Shown: positions 1-8,075 of the stretch, one piece after another
How positions within the stretch are numbered: the first letter of the stretch is position 1
How the letters are laid out: each line of letters begins with the position of its first letter
NCBI RefSeq assembly: GCF_008365385.1
Contig: NZ_QOVF01000002.1
Span: forward strand, 620,001 to 684,000
DNA length: 64,000 nucleotides
Direction of reading: 5' to 3'
Source of the DNA: Halopseudomonas laoshanensis
GTDB taxonomy: Bacteria; Pseudomonadota; Gammaproteobacteria; Pseudomonadales; Pseudomonadaceae
Program-made: the position numbers and the translations under genes
Notes under the pieces: model-generated
What the model was told of the DNA's origin: nothing
Database searches by the model: none
The model's input: the letters and a program-made list of their open reading frames with translations, nothing else

Positions 1-938
1 AATCCGGGGTTACGACCTACCAGCTCTTCTTCGGAATAGCCTAATAATGTTTCGAAGGCAGGATTGCAACGCTCCGTTAGCACCTTTGCATCGGTAATCA
101 GCATGGGCTCCGCAGTTGTCTGAAAGACCGCCGCGGCTACTCGCTGATCTTCTTCAGCAAGCTTGCGATCGGTGATGTCCGTGTAAACGGTGACGACACC
201 GCCATCGGGCATCGGACTGGAGCGAACCTCCAGAGTAATACCGGTATGCAGGCGGTACTCCCCCACCTGAGGACCGTTGTCGCGCACCTTCCGGATAGAC
301 TGCACCATACGCGCTTCTTCACAGCCGTCGCCGAGATGAGCGTGGAGCTGCTCAAAGGAATCCAGAGGCGCACCTACCTGCGCAAAATCACGCGGAACAT
401 CGAGTAGGCTGAGCCACAGTTCATTCCAGGTGACCAGATGCAGGTCGTTGTTAAAAACGGTCAGCCCCTGACTAATGCTGCTCAGCGTCAGTGAAAGCAA
501 CTTCGTTTTTTCTTCAAGCGCCAATTGCGCCGCGTAAGTCAGGGCCTGCAGGCGCTCCGTTTCCAGTATCCGTTCAATGGTTCGGGGCAGCAGATCGATA
601 TAATTGCCATCAACGGTTTTTACCACGTAGTCAGCCGCACCGGCCTTCAAGGCGGCAATAGCGGTATCCATATCCCCGGCGCCGGAAATCATGATCGCAG
701 GCGGCGCTCCATTCAGGGATTTCATCCTTTCAAGCACTGTCAGGCCATCAAGCCCTGGCATTTCATAATCTATTGCCACGACATCAAAGGATGCTTGCGC
801 CATGCGTTCCAGGCCGGCGATGCCATCGGCAGCCCATTCAAGCTCATACCCATGTCGCTTCAGGCGTCTCTCCAACAATCGCGCCAAGCCCGCGTCATCT
901 TCTATGCATAGAATGCGAGTCTTCGAATTATTCATCAT
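1..938 (-). CDS. Receiver-PAS signalling protein (3' end outside window)
   Basis: Reading on the minus strand, an open frame starts at an ATG-ATG pair (938/935) preceded by GGGG and stays open to the window edge. The N-terminus is a CheY-like receiver: acidic pocket IEDD near residue 13, phospho-acceptor Asp57 in AIDYEMPGLDG, and a switch Lys in VVKTVDG. A short coiled linker leads to two PAS-like segments; the second ends with the typical FETLLGYSEEELVGRNP pattern at the window edge. The output module (GGDEF, EAL or histidine kinase) lies outside, so the final role cannot be read. It follows the response regulator at 983-1393 with a 44-bp gap and is probably the last or near-last gene of the operon that begins at 4349. 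Phosphorylation by the kinase at 1420-3324 is inference. Confidence 0.85.
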   Translation of the reverse strand, partial: MMNNSKTRILCIEDDAGLARLLERRLKRHGYELEWAADGIAGLERMAQASFDVVAIDYEMPGLDGLTVLERMKSLNGAPPAIMISGAGDMDTAIAALKAGAADYVVKTVDGNYIDLLPRTIERILETERLQALTYAAQLALEEKTKLLSLTLSSISQGLTVFNNDLHLVTWNELWLSLLDVPRDFAQVGAPLDSFEQLHAHLGDGCEEARMVQSIRKVRDNGPQVGEYRLHTGITLEVRSSPMPDGGVVTVYTDITDRKLAEEDQRVAAAVFQTTAEPMLITDAKVLTERCNPAFETLLGYSEEELVGRNPG

Positions 939-982
939 CTGCCCCAAATAGATCGGAACTGGTGAGTTGCTGTTGCTGTTTC

Positions 983-1393
983 TCAGGGCACAGCCATGAC
1001 ATTCAGCAAAAGACCGAGTTCTCTGATCGCTTCCGAGAATTTGAGATACTCCACCGGCTTGGTGATGTAAACGTTGCACCCAGCGTCATAACAGCGCTCG
1101 ATCTCGCGCGTATCATCCGTGGTGGTCAGAACAATAACCGGGATGCGCCGATAGCGATCATCCTCTTTCATACGCTTGAGCACTTCATAGCCATCCAGCT
1201 CAGGCATATTCAGATCCAGTAACACCAGGTGCTGTTTCTTTTTGCTCTCCTCCGAATAAAGGTAATCCAGAAAGATCCGACCGTTGGCAAAGCGGCTAAT
1301 GGGATTGTTGATATTGCCGCGGCGCAGATTTTTCTGGATCAGATGCGCATGGCCGTCATCGTCCTCGACGATCGCAATGGTCACAGGCTCCAT
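983..1393 (-). CDS. Single-domain response regulator (Rcp1-like)
   Basis: This 136-residue protein is only a receiver domain, so it probably acts by protein contact or as a phosphorelay intermediate rather than by binding DNA. Visible marks are the acidic triad VEDDD at residues 9-13, phospho-acceptor Asp60 in LLDLNMPELDGYEVL, the Thr of LTTTDD and Lys112 in ITKP. The spacing and the RYRRIPVIVLTT segment resemble the Rcp1 family that pairs with phytochrome-type kinases carrying an HDLRAP box, which is the box of the adjacent kinase. It starts 26 bp after the kinase stop and sits between the kinase and the receiver-PAS protein, in one transcription unit. Partner assignment rests on neighbourhood only. 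Confidence 0.9.
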   Translation of the reverse strand: MEPVTIAIVEDDDGHAHLIQKNLRRGNINNPISRFANGRIFLDYLYSEESKKKQHLVLLDLNMPELDGYEVLKRMKEDDRYRRIPVIVLTTTDDTREIERCYDAGCNVYITKPVEYLKFSEAIRELGLLLNVMAVP

Positions 1394-1419
1394 ATAGTGC
1401 TCCTGTTGATATGTATGAT

Positions 1420-3324
1420 TTAGGCTAGCTCACGAGGCTGGGCACTGGGCTTTTGCGCCAGACTGAAACTGAAGGTACTGCCCTTCCCCAGCACCGACTC
1501 ACACCAGATACGGCCGCCATGGCGACGCACCAAGGTTTTTACATAGGCAAGGCCCATACCCTCGCCCGGGATGTTGGCACGACCGACCCGTCGGAAGAGC
1601 TCGAACACCTTGTGGATATTGGCTTCATCAATTCCCGGTCCGTTGTCACGGATGTGAAATGTGATCTCCTGCAGAGCTTCCGTGCTCCAGATCTCGAGTT
1701 GACCTGGTGTGTCCGCCTGGTACTTAACGGCGTTATCCAGCAAATTGCCAAAGATCTGTTCCAGCGCGAAGGCGTCCGCTTCCACCGAGGGAAGATCTCT
1801 GACTTTCACCACGAACTGCTTGTCTTCCAACTGATGTTTTAACGAGGAAAGCACCTGTTTCACAACCAAAGCGCTATCAACTTGCTCCCAGGTAAGTTCC
1901 TTGCGACCCAAGCGAGAGAGCTTCAACACCGCCTGAATCTGGCCATCCATCCTTTCCACCGAAGAGCCGATAAACTGCAGCGCTTCGGGAATATCTTCAT
2001 CCAGTATTGCCAGGACCTCAGCTTGCTGTTGTTGATTCATTGTTGCAATGGCCGGGCCCAACAGCGCCTTGAGCTCGTCCATGGAATAACCGATTTCAGT
2101 TGAAAATCCCTTGAGATTGACTAAAGGCGCGCGCAGATCATGAGAGACAATATAGGCAAAAGCCTGAACCTCTTTGCTGTTCTCTTTGACCTGTTCAACA
2201 TAAAAATCAATGTCTTCTGCCATCGCATTAAAGGCTCGGCCAAGCTCAGCGATTTCGTCGTTGCCTCCGGGTGCGATCTCTACCCGAGAGGTCATGTCCC
2301 CGCGGGAGAACGTCCTGACAGTCTGGCTCATACGGGTAATGGGGCGGGCCAGATACATGCCGGTGATATAGAGTACGAGGCAGAGCAACAGGACGCCGAC
2401 CAGGCCCGTCACACCCACTCGCCAAGCCAGTGTATACATCGGCGCGAGCAGCACCTTGTAAGGCACCTCCATCACCAGCGTCCACCCATGCCCGGCATAC
2501 CCCAGGTACCCTGATTGGCGAGCCGCTACGATCAAGCTATTGGTGCCGTCTTCGTCTGTAATGTCACCCACAGCTCTGCTGCGCGAACCGGAGATGCCCG
2601 ACTGCACGGATTCCCAGTTAAGGTATTCGGAGCCAACCCGATCGCTCTGCGCGGAGCTCGTGCCGATAACCGTTCCGTCATCGCGCAACAGCGTTACGTT
2701 AACCTCCGGTGACACGGCATCAAGTAGTTGAACGACCACTGGCCATGCGTAGCTCGCCATCACGACGCCAACGACTTGTGCCCCTTCAAGGCCACCATCG
2801 TGTATTGGCGCCGCGAAAATCATCGATCGATTTTTCTCCTCACCGATCATGCGCAAATCCGAGCTGTAGAGCCTTTTTTCCATGGCGGCCTGAAATGCCG
2901 ACTCATACTCGGGATGCGCGCCAATTAAATCCCCGGTTTCATTCGGCATGTTCGACACCAGCAGATTGCCTTCAGTATCCAGCAAGCTGACCACGCGCCA
3001 TGGACCGGTTAACAGGCTAATCTCCTCAAGATAGTCGGAGACCTCATTCTCTCGACTGTTGCCCAGGGTCCCGAGATCACCGCCCACTAGATCAATCAGC
3101 CGTCTGTCCTTGGCCAACACCTTGATACCCTGGTACGCGGTGAACAGGGTACGATCCACGCCCTGCATCCTGGTCAACGCACTGTCGGCCTGATACTCGG
3201 CCAACTGATCTCTGATGTTCTGCTCACCCACATAAAAAGCCATTCCGCCAACCAGCAGCAAGACCAGGGCACTTGCCAACCCGGTAACCAGCACTAACTT
3301 GTGAGCGAATCTTTGCTGTTTCAA
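1420..3324 (-). CDS. Membrane sensor histidine kinase with dCache-like sensor
   Basis: A 634-residue inner-membrane kinase. A hydrophobic helix at about residues 10-32 and a second at about 300-322 bracket a periplasmic region of roughly 265 residues that looks like a double Cache sensor. HAMP follows (about 323-375), then a HisKA domain with His395 in YIVSHDLRAPLVNL, and an HATPase with NLLDNAVKY, DNGPGID and GMGLAYV boxes. The HDLRAP H-box is the type often paired with stand-alone Rcp1-like receivers, matching the next gene. The start overlaps the stop of the solute-binding protein gene by 4 bp (ATGA-type coupling), so the binding protein and kinase are made together. The ligand is unknown; the binding protein may deliver it to the kinase. 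Confidence 0.92.
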   Translation of the reverse strand: MKQQRFAHKLVLVTGLASALVLLLVGGMAFYVGEQNIRDQLAEYQADSALTRMQGVDRTLFTAYQGIKVLAKDRRLIDLVGGDLGTLGNSRENEVSDYLEEISLLTGPWRVVSLLDTEGNLLVSNMPNETGDLIGAHPEYESAFQAAMEKRLYSSDLRMIGEEKNRSMIFAAPIHDGGLEGAQVVGVVMASYAWPVVVQLLDAVSPEVNVTLLRDDGTVIGTSSAQSDRVGSEYLNWESVQSGISGSRSRAVGDITDEDGTNSLIVAARQSGYLGYAGHGWTLVMEVPYKVLLAPMYTLAWRVGVTGLVGVLLLCLVLYITGMYLARPITRMSQTVRTFSRGDMTSRVEIAPGGNDEIAELGRAFNAMAEDIDFYVEQVKENSKEVQAFAYIVSHDLRAPLVNLKGFSTEIGYSMDELKALLGPAIATMNQQQQAEVLAILDEDIPEALQFIGSSVERMDGQIQAVLKLSRLGRKELTWEQVDSALVVKQVLSSLKHQLEDKQFVVKVRDLPSVEADAFALEQIFGNLLDNAVKYQADTPGQLEIWSTEALQEITFHIRDNGPGIDEANIHKVFELFRRVGRANIPGEGMGLAYVKTLVRRHGGRIWCESVLGKGSTFSFSLAQKPSAQPRELA

Positions 3325-4349
3325 AGGTCCTCCTCCTCTCGTACCAGCGCCCTCACGAACCGGCCCTTCACCAGATCCGTTTCTTCAATCAGAGGAGCCA
3401 CCGCACTGTCCTTCCTGATCAGATAGCGGTTGATTTTACGCGCCGAACCAAAGAGCGACTCCACGCCCGAGGCATAGGTGAAGGCCTGGACGTTGTCCTG
3501 AAGATTCATGATATGACTGTGTTTCGCAAAGTCGGCTACCTCTTGGGTGGTCGCCCCGTTCACTTCAGCAACGATGCGATACGCTTCCTTCTGATGTGAT
3601 TGAAGGTACTGGGTTGCCCGATGCCATACCCGAAGCATGCGCAGGATTTCATCGTGGCGACCCTGAATAAAATCGTCCCGAAAGATCATCCCCGCCATGA
3701 TGAGCCCTGGCATTTGTGAGCTGTCGTAAAGCCGGTTTCCGCCTGTCCTCTCCGTCCGAGTGGCATAAGGCTCCCATGTCATGACTGCATCGACTTCGCC
3801 TGCAGCCAATACCTCGCTAGCCGTTTCAGGGACCATATCGACCAGAACCACGTCATCCAGCGTCATACCAAAATGGGAGAGTATTTCGTCAAGCGCATAG
3901 ACCATGGCCGATTCAAAGGGGACGCCAATTCGGCCGCCTTTGAGCTGCTCAACAGAATCAACGGAGCCCGCACCAATCAGGGCTTCTGACCCGACAGATT
4001 CGTCGGTGGCCAGGACCATCACCAGCTTCTCGCCCATTTGACGGCGCTTTACCACGTCAAACAGCCAAACCGTAAGCGTATCCAGGTTACCTTCGTGGAT
4101 GTCGGTCACCGCCCCGTAGTAGTCCTGGTTGGCATCAATGATTTCAACATTCAGGCCGGCCTCAACAAACCAGCCCTTGCTATGCGCGATATCGATCCAA
4201 TATGTACCCGGCCAATAATAGGCACCAATGCGCATTGGAGGGTGTTGTGGGTCAGTTGATGGTGGCGAAGGCCAAAACATCACGGCAACGGTGCATGCTA
4301 TGGCAGCGAAAACCAGTACGACGCCGCCTAACTTATATTTGTTATTCAT
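3321..4349 (-). CDS. NMT1/THI5-like (SsuA/TauA-type) solute-binding protein, orphan
   Basis: A 342-residue periplasmic-type binding protein with an N-terminal hydrophobic stretch (about residues 8-28). It lacks a lipobox and an obvious cleavage site, so it may stay membrane-anchored. The body follows the nitrate/sulfonate/taurine/HMP-precursor binding fold: an IGAYYWPGTYW strand, AHSKGWFVEAGLNVEII, a mid-protein KGGRIGVPFES and VDAVMTWEPYA. No permease or ATPase gene lies beside it; it is the first gene of a kinase/response-regulator operon and overlaps the kinase by 4 bp. This suggests a sensing rather than a transport role, though it could still serve a transporter encoded elsewhere. Ligand not determinable from sequence. 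Confidence 0.85.
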   Translation of the reverse strand: MNNKYKLGGVVLVFAAIACTVAVMFWPSPPSTDPQHPPMRIGAYYWPGTYWIDIAHSKGWFVEAGLNVEIIDANQDYYGAVTDIHEGNLDTLTVWLFDVVKRRQMGEKLVMVLATDESVGSEALIGAGSVDSVEQLKGGRIGVPFESAMVYALDEILSHFGMTLDDVVLVDMVPETASEVLAAGEVDAVMTWEPYATRTERTGGNRLYDSSQMPGLIMAGMIFRDDFIQGRHDEILRMLRVWHRATQYLQSHQKEAYRIVAEVNGATTQEVADFAKHSHIMNLQDNVQAFTYASGVESLFGSARKINRYLIRKDSAVAPLIEETDLVKGRFVRALVREEEDL

Positions 4350-4592
4350 TGTTAGCTAAGGCTCCAGGCAACCGACAAAACAAGATACCGGAAGCTTAAA
4401 TAGAGGCGGTCAGGCGATAAAGATCCTGTATTAACGAGTGGTTACATCGATTTGTGTGGTGACATGCGTACCATGCCATCTAACCTCTGATGTTGGCTAG
4501 CATTGCGTTGTCGGCAAAGCCACGAGGACGAGTCGCCGCACCATAGCCCGCCTGTTATAGTCTGGAAACAGACCGCTATGGCAGGCCGAGAA

Positions 4593-5771
4593 ATGTCACA
4601 CAGTATGGGATTGACCGAGCGCATTGAGCATATCCGCAAACTGACCGCCCTGGACGCTGCCGAGGAACTGGTCCGGCTGCCCGCGGATGACATCCAGTTT
4701 ATTCTTTCGCGCCTGCCTGCCGAACAGGCTCTGGTGATAGCCTCTCACCTCGGCGAAGCGGCAGCGCCGGGCGAGGCTGCCACCCGCGTAGTGTTGTCCG
4801 GCATGGAGGAGACCATCGGCGAATTGATGACGCCCGCCACGGCCACCCTGCCCTCCAGCTACACCGTCGCCGAGGCCTTGACGTTCATGGTGAAGAGCGC
4901 TGACGTCTCCGAGATCAGCTACATTTTTATCACCGAGGAAGATCGCCTGGTCGGGCTGGTGGGCATGCGCGACCTGATTCTAGCCAAGCCTTCCGAAGTT
5001 CTGGCCAGCATCATGGTGCTGGAACCGTTCGCCTTTCATGAGGACACATCGATCAAGAGCGCAGTCAGTGAAGTGCTGTATCGGCATTACCGCATATACC
5101 CGGTAGTGGATGATCAGCAGCGTGTGGTGGGCGAGGTGCGCGGCTGGAAGCTATATGAGCGCATCGTCTCGGAGCTTAGCGCCCAGGCAGGCTCCCAGTA
5201 TGGCGTGGACAAGGAAGAGCAGATCAATACGCCCGTGCTGACGGCCTTCCGCATGCGCCATCCGTGGCTGCAGGTGAACCTGATCACCGCCTTTGCTGCC
5301 GCCTTCGTTGTCGGCATGTTCGAGGGCACCATCGCGCAAATAGTCGCCCTCGCCGCCTTCCTGCCCGTGCTCGCCGGCCAGAGCGGTAACACCGGCTGTC
5401 AGGCAATGGCGATTACCCTTCGCGGTATAACTTTGGGCAAAATTCAGGACTACCCAATCAGTCAACTGCTGCGCAAGGAAATCCTGTTGGGGGCGCTCAA
5501 TGGCGCTGCGGTGGGCGTGATTGCTGGGGTGGCGATGTTCGCTTATGCGTTATTCACAGACTCCGCCAACCCGGCCATGCTCGGTTTCGTTATTTTTATC
5601 GCGATGATCGGCGCCTGCATGACCAGCGGTATCTTCGGTGTCGCGGTACCATTGCTACTCAAACGCTTCGGCGCCGACCCCGCCACCGCGAGCAGCATAT
5701 TCCTGACTACCTTTACCGATATTATCGGTATGGGGCTGATGCTGTTTCTGGCTACCTCACTGGTGCTGTAA
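4593..5771 (+). CDS. mgtE: MgtE-type magnesium transporter
   Basis: An inner-membrane Mg2+ channel. From this start it has 392 residues: a short helical MgtE-N region, a CBS pair (about residues 75-195, GELMTPATATLP then ASIMVLEPFAFHE), a plug helix, and five transmembrane helices. Family marks are GQSGNTGCQAMAITLRG in the pore helix and FTDIIGMGLMLF in the last helix, where the Asp lines the pore. The frame is open upstream to ATGs at 4503 and 4578. I chose 4593 because homology-like sequence begins there, but 4578 is possible; no strong ribosome site separates them. It is somewhat shorter than the usual 450 residues because the N domain is reduced. It runs divergent from the binding-protein operon and convergent with the MORN protein. 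Confidence 0.92.
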   Translation: MSHSMGLTERIEHIRKLTALDAAEELVRLPADDIQFILSRLPAEQALVIASHLGEAAAPGEAATRVVLSGMEETIGELMTPATATLPSSYTVAEALTFMVKSADVSEISYIFITEEDRLVGLVGMRDLILAKPSEVLASIMVLEPFAFHEDTSIKSAVSEVLYRHYRIYPVVDDQQRVVGEVRGWKLYERIVSELSAQAGSQYGVDKEEQINTPVLTAFRMRHPWLQVNLITAFAAAFVVGMFEGTIAQIVALAAFLPVLAGQSGNTGCQAMAITLRGITLGKIQDYPISQLLRKEILLGALNGAAVGVIAGVAMFAYALFTDSANPAMLGFVIFIAMIGACMTSGIFGVAVPLLLKRFGADPATASSIFLTTFTDIIGMGLMLFLATSLVL

Positions 5772-5776
5772 ACGCC

Positions 5777-7159
5777 TTACTGCTTGCTGAACGCGTCCTG
5801 CTCCAACCACTGCCGCAGGTTGTCGCCGAGATGGAATTGGGGGTATGACCAGCTTTCTTCCTCCATCCCGATCTCTTCCTCCCACAAGCGTATCTGCTCG
5901 GTGACCTGCTCGAACATGGCGTCGGGTTCAGTCAGCGACAGGCCCACGCTCTTGTAAAGCGCCTTGCTGAACCAGGTCATTTCCGAGTCATCACCACAGC
6001 CAAAGGACGTGCGATCCGCACGGGCGGAGGTCAGGATCAAGGTGTCACTGTCCGCCAATTCGTCTAGCCACTGGCCGGAATAACACGCAGAGACCACCAG
6101 CACTTTTCGACGCGCGCTCAGCGGTTCGAGCATGTCCGCAAAGGCCTGGGGTGACAGGTTGGGCAATTCTACCCCTGGCTGGCTCAGCAACAGCTCGCCG
6201 TCTTCACCACCATGGCTGACCAGGTGCACCACCAGCAGGTCTTCCTCCGGATTCATCTGCTCGTCCAGTGCCTTTAGCGCCGTGGCGATGGAAGGGCGAG
6301 TAGCCAGAGGCAAGGTCTCGTAGTCCCGGTGGTTGAGCAGCATGATCGCGCGACGCTCCAGATCAAACTGCGTCTGCAGGCCCGCTCTGGCGACCTCAAT
6401 GTCTCGCATGAAAACAGATTCCGTACCGTCGCCCCCTACCGCGAGAAAATACACATCCGTCACACCAGGGCGCTCCGCCTCCAGGGCCTCAATCTGCCTG
6501 TTCAGGCGCTCGCGATCCTCGACCAGAATTTGCTCGGTGAGTGGTGCCGGCCGGGCTGAGGGCTCCTGCTGTGCATAACCATTACCCTCAGCCAGCATGC
6601 CGTATTCCCAGGTTCCGCTCAGGCTTTTCATATCCGCTGGGGCGTTGGCCGGGGTGTAGGTACCCTCCCCGTGGTATTGCCAGTCGAGAAACTCCCCCGC
6701 ATAGGTGCCGTATTCGGTTATGTGCTCACCCCGTACCGGCAAACCCTCGGCAAATTCGGCCACATAGACGCTATCACCCACTTCATAGCGGCCAGGACCA
6801 TTGAACTTGCCTTTGACAAAGGCACCTTCATAGCGGGTGCCGTCATTGTCCAGCACGGCCTGCCCCGACATCAGGCCCTTCTGGAACTCGCCTTCGTAAC
6901 GCCAACCCATGGCCGACTCCAGCACACCCTCACCATGCCAGTAACCCTCATGGAATTGACCGCGGTAAATCATGCCACTGGCAAATTGCTGAACGCCGTC
7001 ACCATGAAAAAGGCCGTCGCGAATCTCCCCGGAATAGGTACTGCCGTCCGGCAGCCGCGCATCCGGCGCCAACATCTCCGCCGGGTTGCAGGCAGCAAGC
7101 AGCAGGACGGCAGTCAATGACAGGGTTAGTCGTAGGGGGCGCAGCAGAGTAAGCGTCAT
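5777..7159 (-). CDS. MORN-repeat lipoprotein with C13/caspase-like peptidase domain
   Basis: A 460-residue predicted lipoprotein: a hydrophobic leader ends in a lipobox with Cys24 (LLLAAC). Residues 40-190 hold about six MORN repeats (YxGxxxxGxxHGxG pattern, e.g. YRGQFHEGYWHGEG). A charged helical linker (210-232) leads to a cysteine-peptidase fold of clan CD: DVYFLAVGGDG, catalytic His316 in VVHLVSHGGEDG and catalytic Cys359 in VVSACYSGQW. The His-Gly and Ala-Cys-x-Ser-Gly dyad fits peptidase family C13 and relatives. The MORN part probably contacts membrane or envelope components; substrate unknown. Aspartate after the lipid Cys is absent (Asn25), so outer-membrane sorting is likely. It is monocistronic, ending 5 bp from the convergent mgtE stop. 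Confidence 0.88.
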   Translation of the reverse strand: MTLTLLRPLRLTLSLTAVLLLAACNPAEMLAPDARLPDGSTYSGEIRDGLFHGDGVQQFASGMIYRGQFHEGYWHGEGVLESAMGWRYEGEFQKGLMSGQAVLDNDGTRYEGAFVKGKFNGPGRYEVGDSVYVAEFAEGLPVRGEHITEYGTYAGEFLDWQYHGEGTYTPANAPADMKSLSGTWEYGMLAEGNGYAQQEPSARPAPLTEQILVEDRERLNRQIEALEAERPGVTDVYFLAVGGDGTESVFMRDIEVARAGLQTQFDLERRAIMLLNHRDYETLPLATRPSIATALKALDEQMNPEEDLLVVHLVSHGGEDGELLLSQPGVELPNLSPQAFADMLEPLSARRKVLVVSACYSGQWLDELADSDTLILTSARADRTSFGCGDDSEMTWFSKALYKSVGLSLTEPDAMFEQVTEQIRLWEEEIGMEEESWSYPQFHLGDNLRQWLEQDAFSKQ

Positions 7160-7235
7160 ATGGTGATCTTGATCGGGGCTGGTGCAGGGAGGTTAGCGGG
7201 TATGGCGTTCTTGGGCCAGTGGGGGACTATCTACA

Positions 7236-7547
7236 GGACAGGTAACCGCCCCCGGCGAGTACCGATGGAGCAGCTACCGAACCAACGCCTTTGGCAAAGC
7301 TTCACGACTGGTGTCGTCCCATGCTTTTTACCAACAACTAGGTAGCACCCCAGCGGAACGCCAATCAGCCTATCGCGCATTATTCAAGGAAATTTTGCAA
7401 GACGAGCTGGTCGATTCGATTCGCGCCACCACCCTCAGTGGTTCAGTCCTGGGTAACAACAAGTTCAAGCGTGAAATAGAAGCACTGTGTGGGCAATCGG
7501 TCAGTGCAGGAAAACCAGGACGACCAGCAAAAAATCAGACGAAATAA
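7236..7547 (+). pseudogene. RAYT (REP-associated tyrosine transposase) C-terminal remnant
   Basis: The frame from about 7236 reads like the C-terminal quarter of a Y1/TnpA_REP transposase: APGEYRWSSYRTN (the usual P-x-YRWSSYRAN block), then YQQLGSTPAERQSAYRALF, IRATTLSGSVLGNNKFKREIE and the basic tail KPGRPAK. The N-terminal part with the HUH motif and catalytic Tyr is missing: upstream sequence to 7160 shows no relation to it, and the only ATG (7311) lies inside the homologous block. It is therefore a truncated gene, not a functional 78-residue protein. It sits at the downstream edge of the cassette array, whose last attC begins 55 bp further on. Intact RAYTs move REP/REPIN elements. Confidence 0.75.
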
Positions 7548-7602
7548 CGCTCATCGGATTAATGTTCATCTGACCCCAATTACCTACACGCTGCCTCCGT
7601 AC

Positions 7603-7695
7603 AGTTAACGCCCGGCTTGGGGGCGGGCTTGTAGCCGCGAAGCAAAGGAGAGGCCGTCCAAGCCCCGCAGGGGCGACAACAGCCGACTGTTAGTA
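7603..7695 (-). other. Integron attC site 1 (long type)
   Basis: On the minus strand the site runs from TACTAAC (R'' side) to the core GTTAACT. The arms CAGTCGGCTGTTGTCGCCCC and GGGCGGGCTTGTAG-type sequence pair imperfectly, as in an attC hairpin, with a central variable part. It begins 7 bp after the stop of the 99-aa gene. It is clearly related over its full length to attC site 3 (8868-8960): shared TAACGCCCGGCTT, GGCTTGTAGCCGCGAAGCA-like and GGGGCGACAACAGCCGA blocks. It is the last site of the array in reading order. Confidence 0.82.
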
Positions 7696-7701
7696 GCTTT
7701 T

Positions 7702-8001
7702 CTACTCATACTTTAAGTGGTGCTTGTAGAGATACTCGACGTTCACCCGCGTCATTTGTGCGCCACGGCATGATGGAATTTTGCTTTCCATAAATAGCTG
7801 CGATAGATCATCTATCGGCCATGGTGAGCTTGATTTTTCGAGTATCAAATAAAGCTCAGCGGCTGCACAGATGAACTCTCGCGAATAAGTTGTTGCCCAA
7901 CTGCCAGAGCCGTGGGTGTTTGGCAGATATTCCCCTTGATACTTTTTACATGTAGAGATTAGCTCGCGAACTCTGGCCTTCTTCGATTTAGGAATTTTCA
8001 T
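7702..8001 (-). CDS. Integron cassette protein, 99 aa, unknown
   Basis: I do not recognise this protein. It is 99 residues, basic at the N-terminus (MKIPKSKKARVRELI) and probably cytoplasmic, with no signal peptide or membrane helix. A central SGSWATTYSREFICAAAELYLILEK segment looks helical, and a PWPIDDLSQLF stretch and a basic C-terminus follow. A ribosome site (CGGAG) lies 5 bp before the ATG, and the ATG follows the core of attC site 2 by 15 bp, as expected for a cassette gene read in array direction. Its stop is 7 bp before attC site 1. Base composition is more AT-rich than the flanking chromosomal genes. A regulatory or toxin/antitoxin-type role would be a guess. Confidence 0.78.
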   Translation of the reverse strand: MKIPKSKKARVRELISTCKKYQGEYLPNTHGSGSWATTYSREFICAAAELYLILEKSSSPWPIDDLSQLFMESKIPSCRGAQMTRVNVEYLYKHHLKYE

Positions 8002-8015
8002 GAGACTCCGTGACT

Positions 8016-8075
8016 GACTAACGCCTGAATTAAACCGAATCGTGAAGCGGTTTCGGCTAGAATGGTTTGTCAGAC
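8016..8075 (-). other. Integron attC site 2 (60-bp, aadA-like type)
   Basis: A 60-bp site bounded on the minus strand by GTCTGAC and the core GTTAGTC. Its arms (CCATTCTAGCCGAAACCG and CGGTTTAATTCAGGCG) match the pattern of the classical 59-base element behind aadA-family cassettes, including TAACGCCTGAATTAA and CGGCTxGAATG read on the plus strand. The stop codon of the HNH gene lies inside the R'' end (8070-8072). It differs completely from the long-type sites 1 and 3, so the array mixes attC families. Confidence 0.85.

Noticed and set aside
4503-4592. N-terminal extension of MgtE
   Set aside because: The extra 30 residues do not resemble the MgtE N domain and overlap the promoter region; a start at 4593 or 4578 is more likely.
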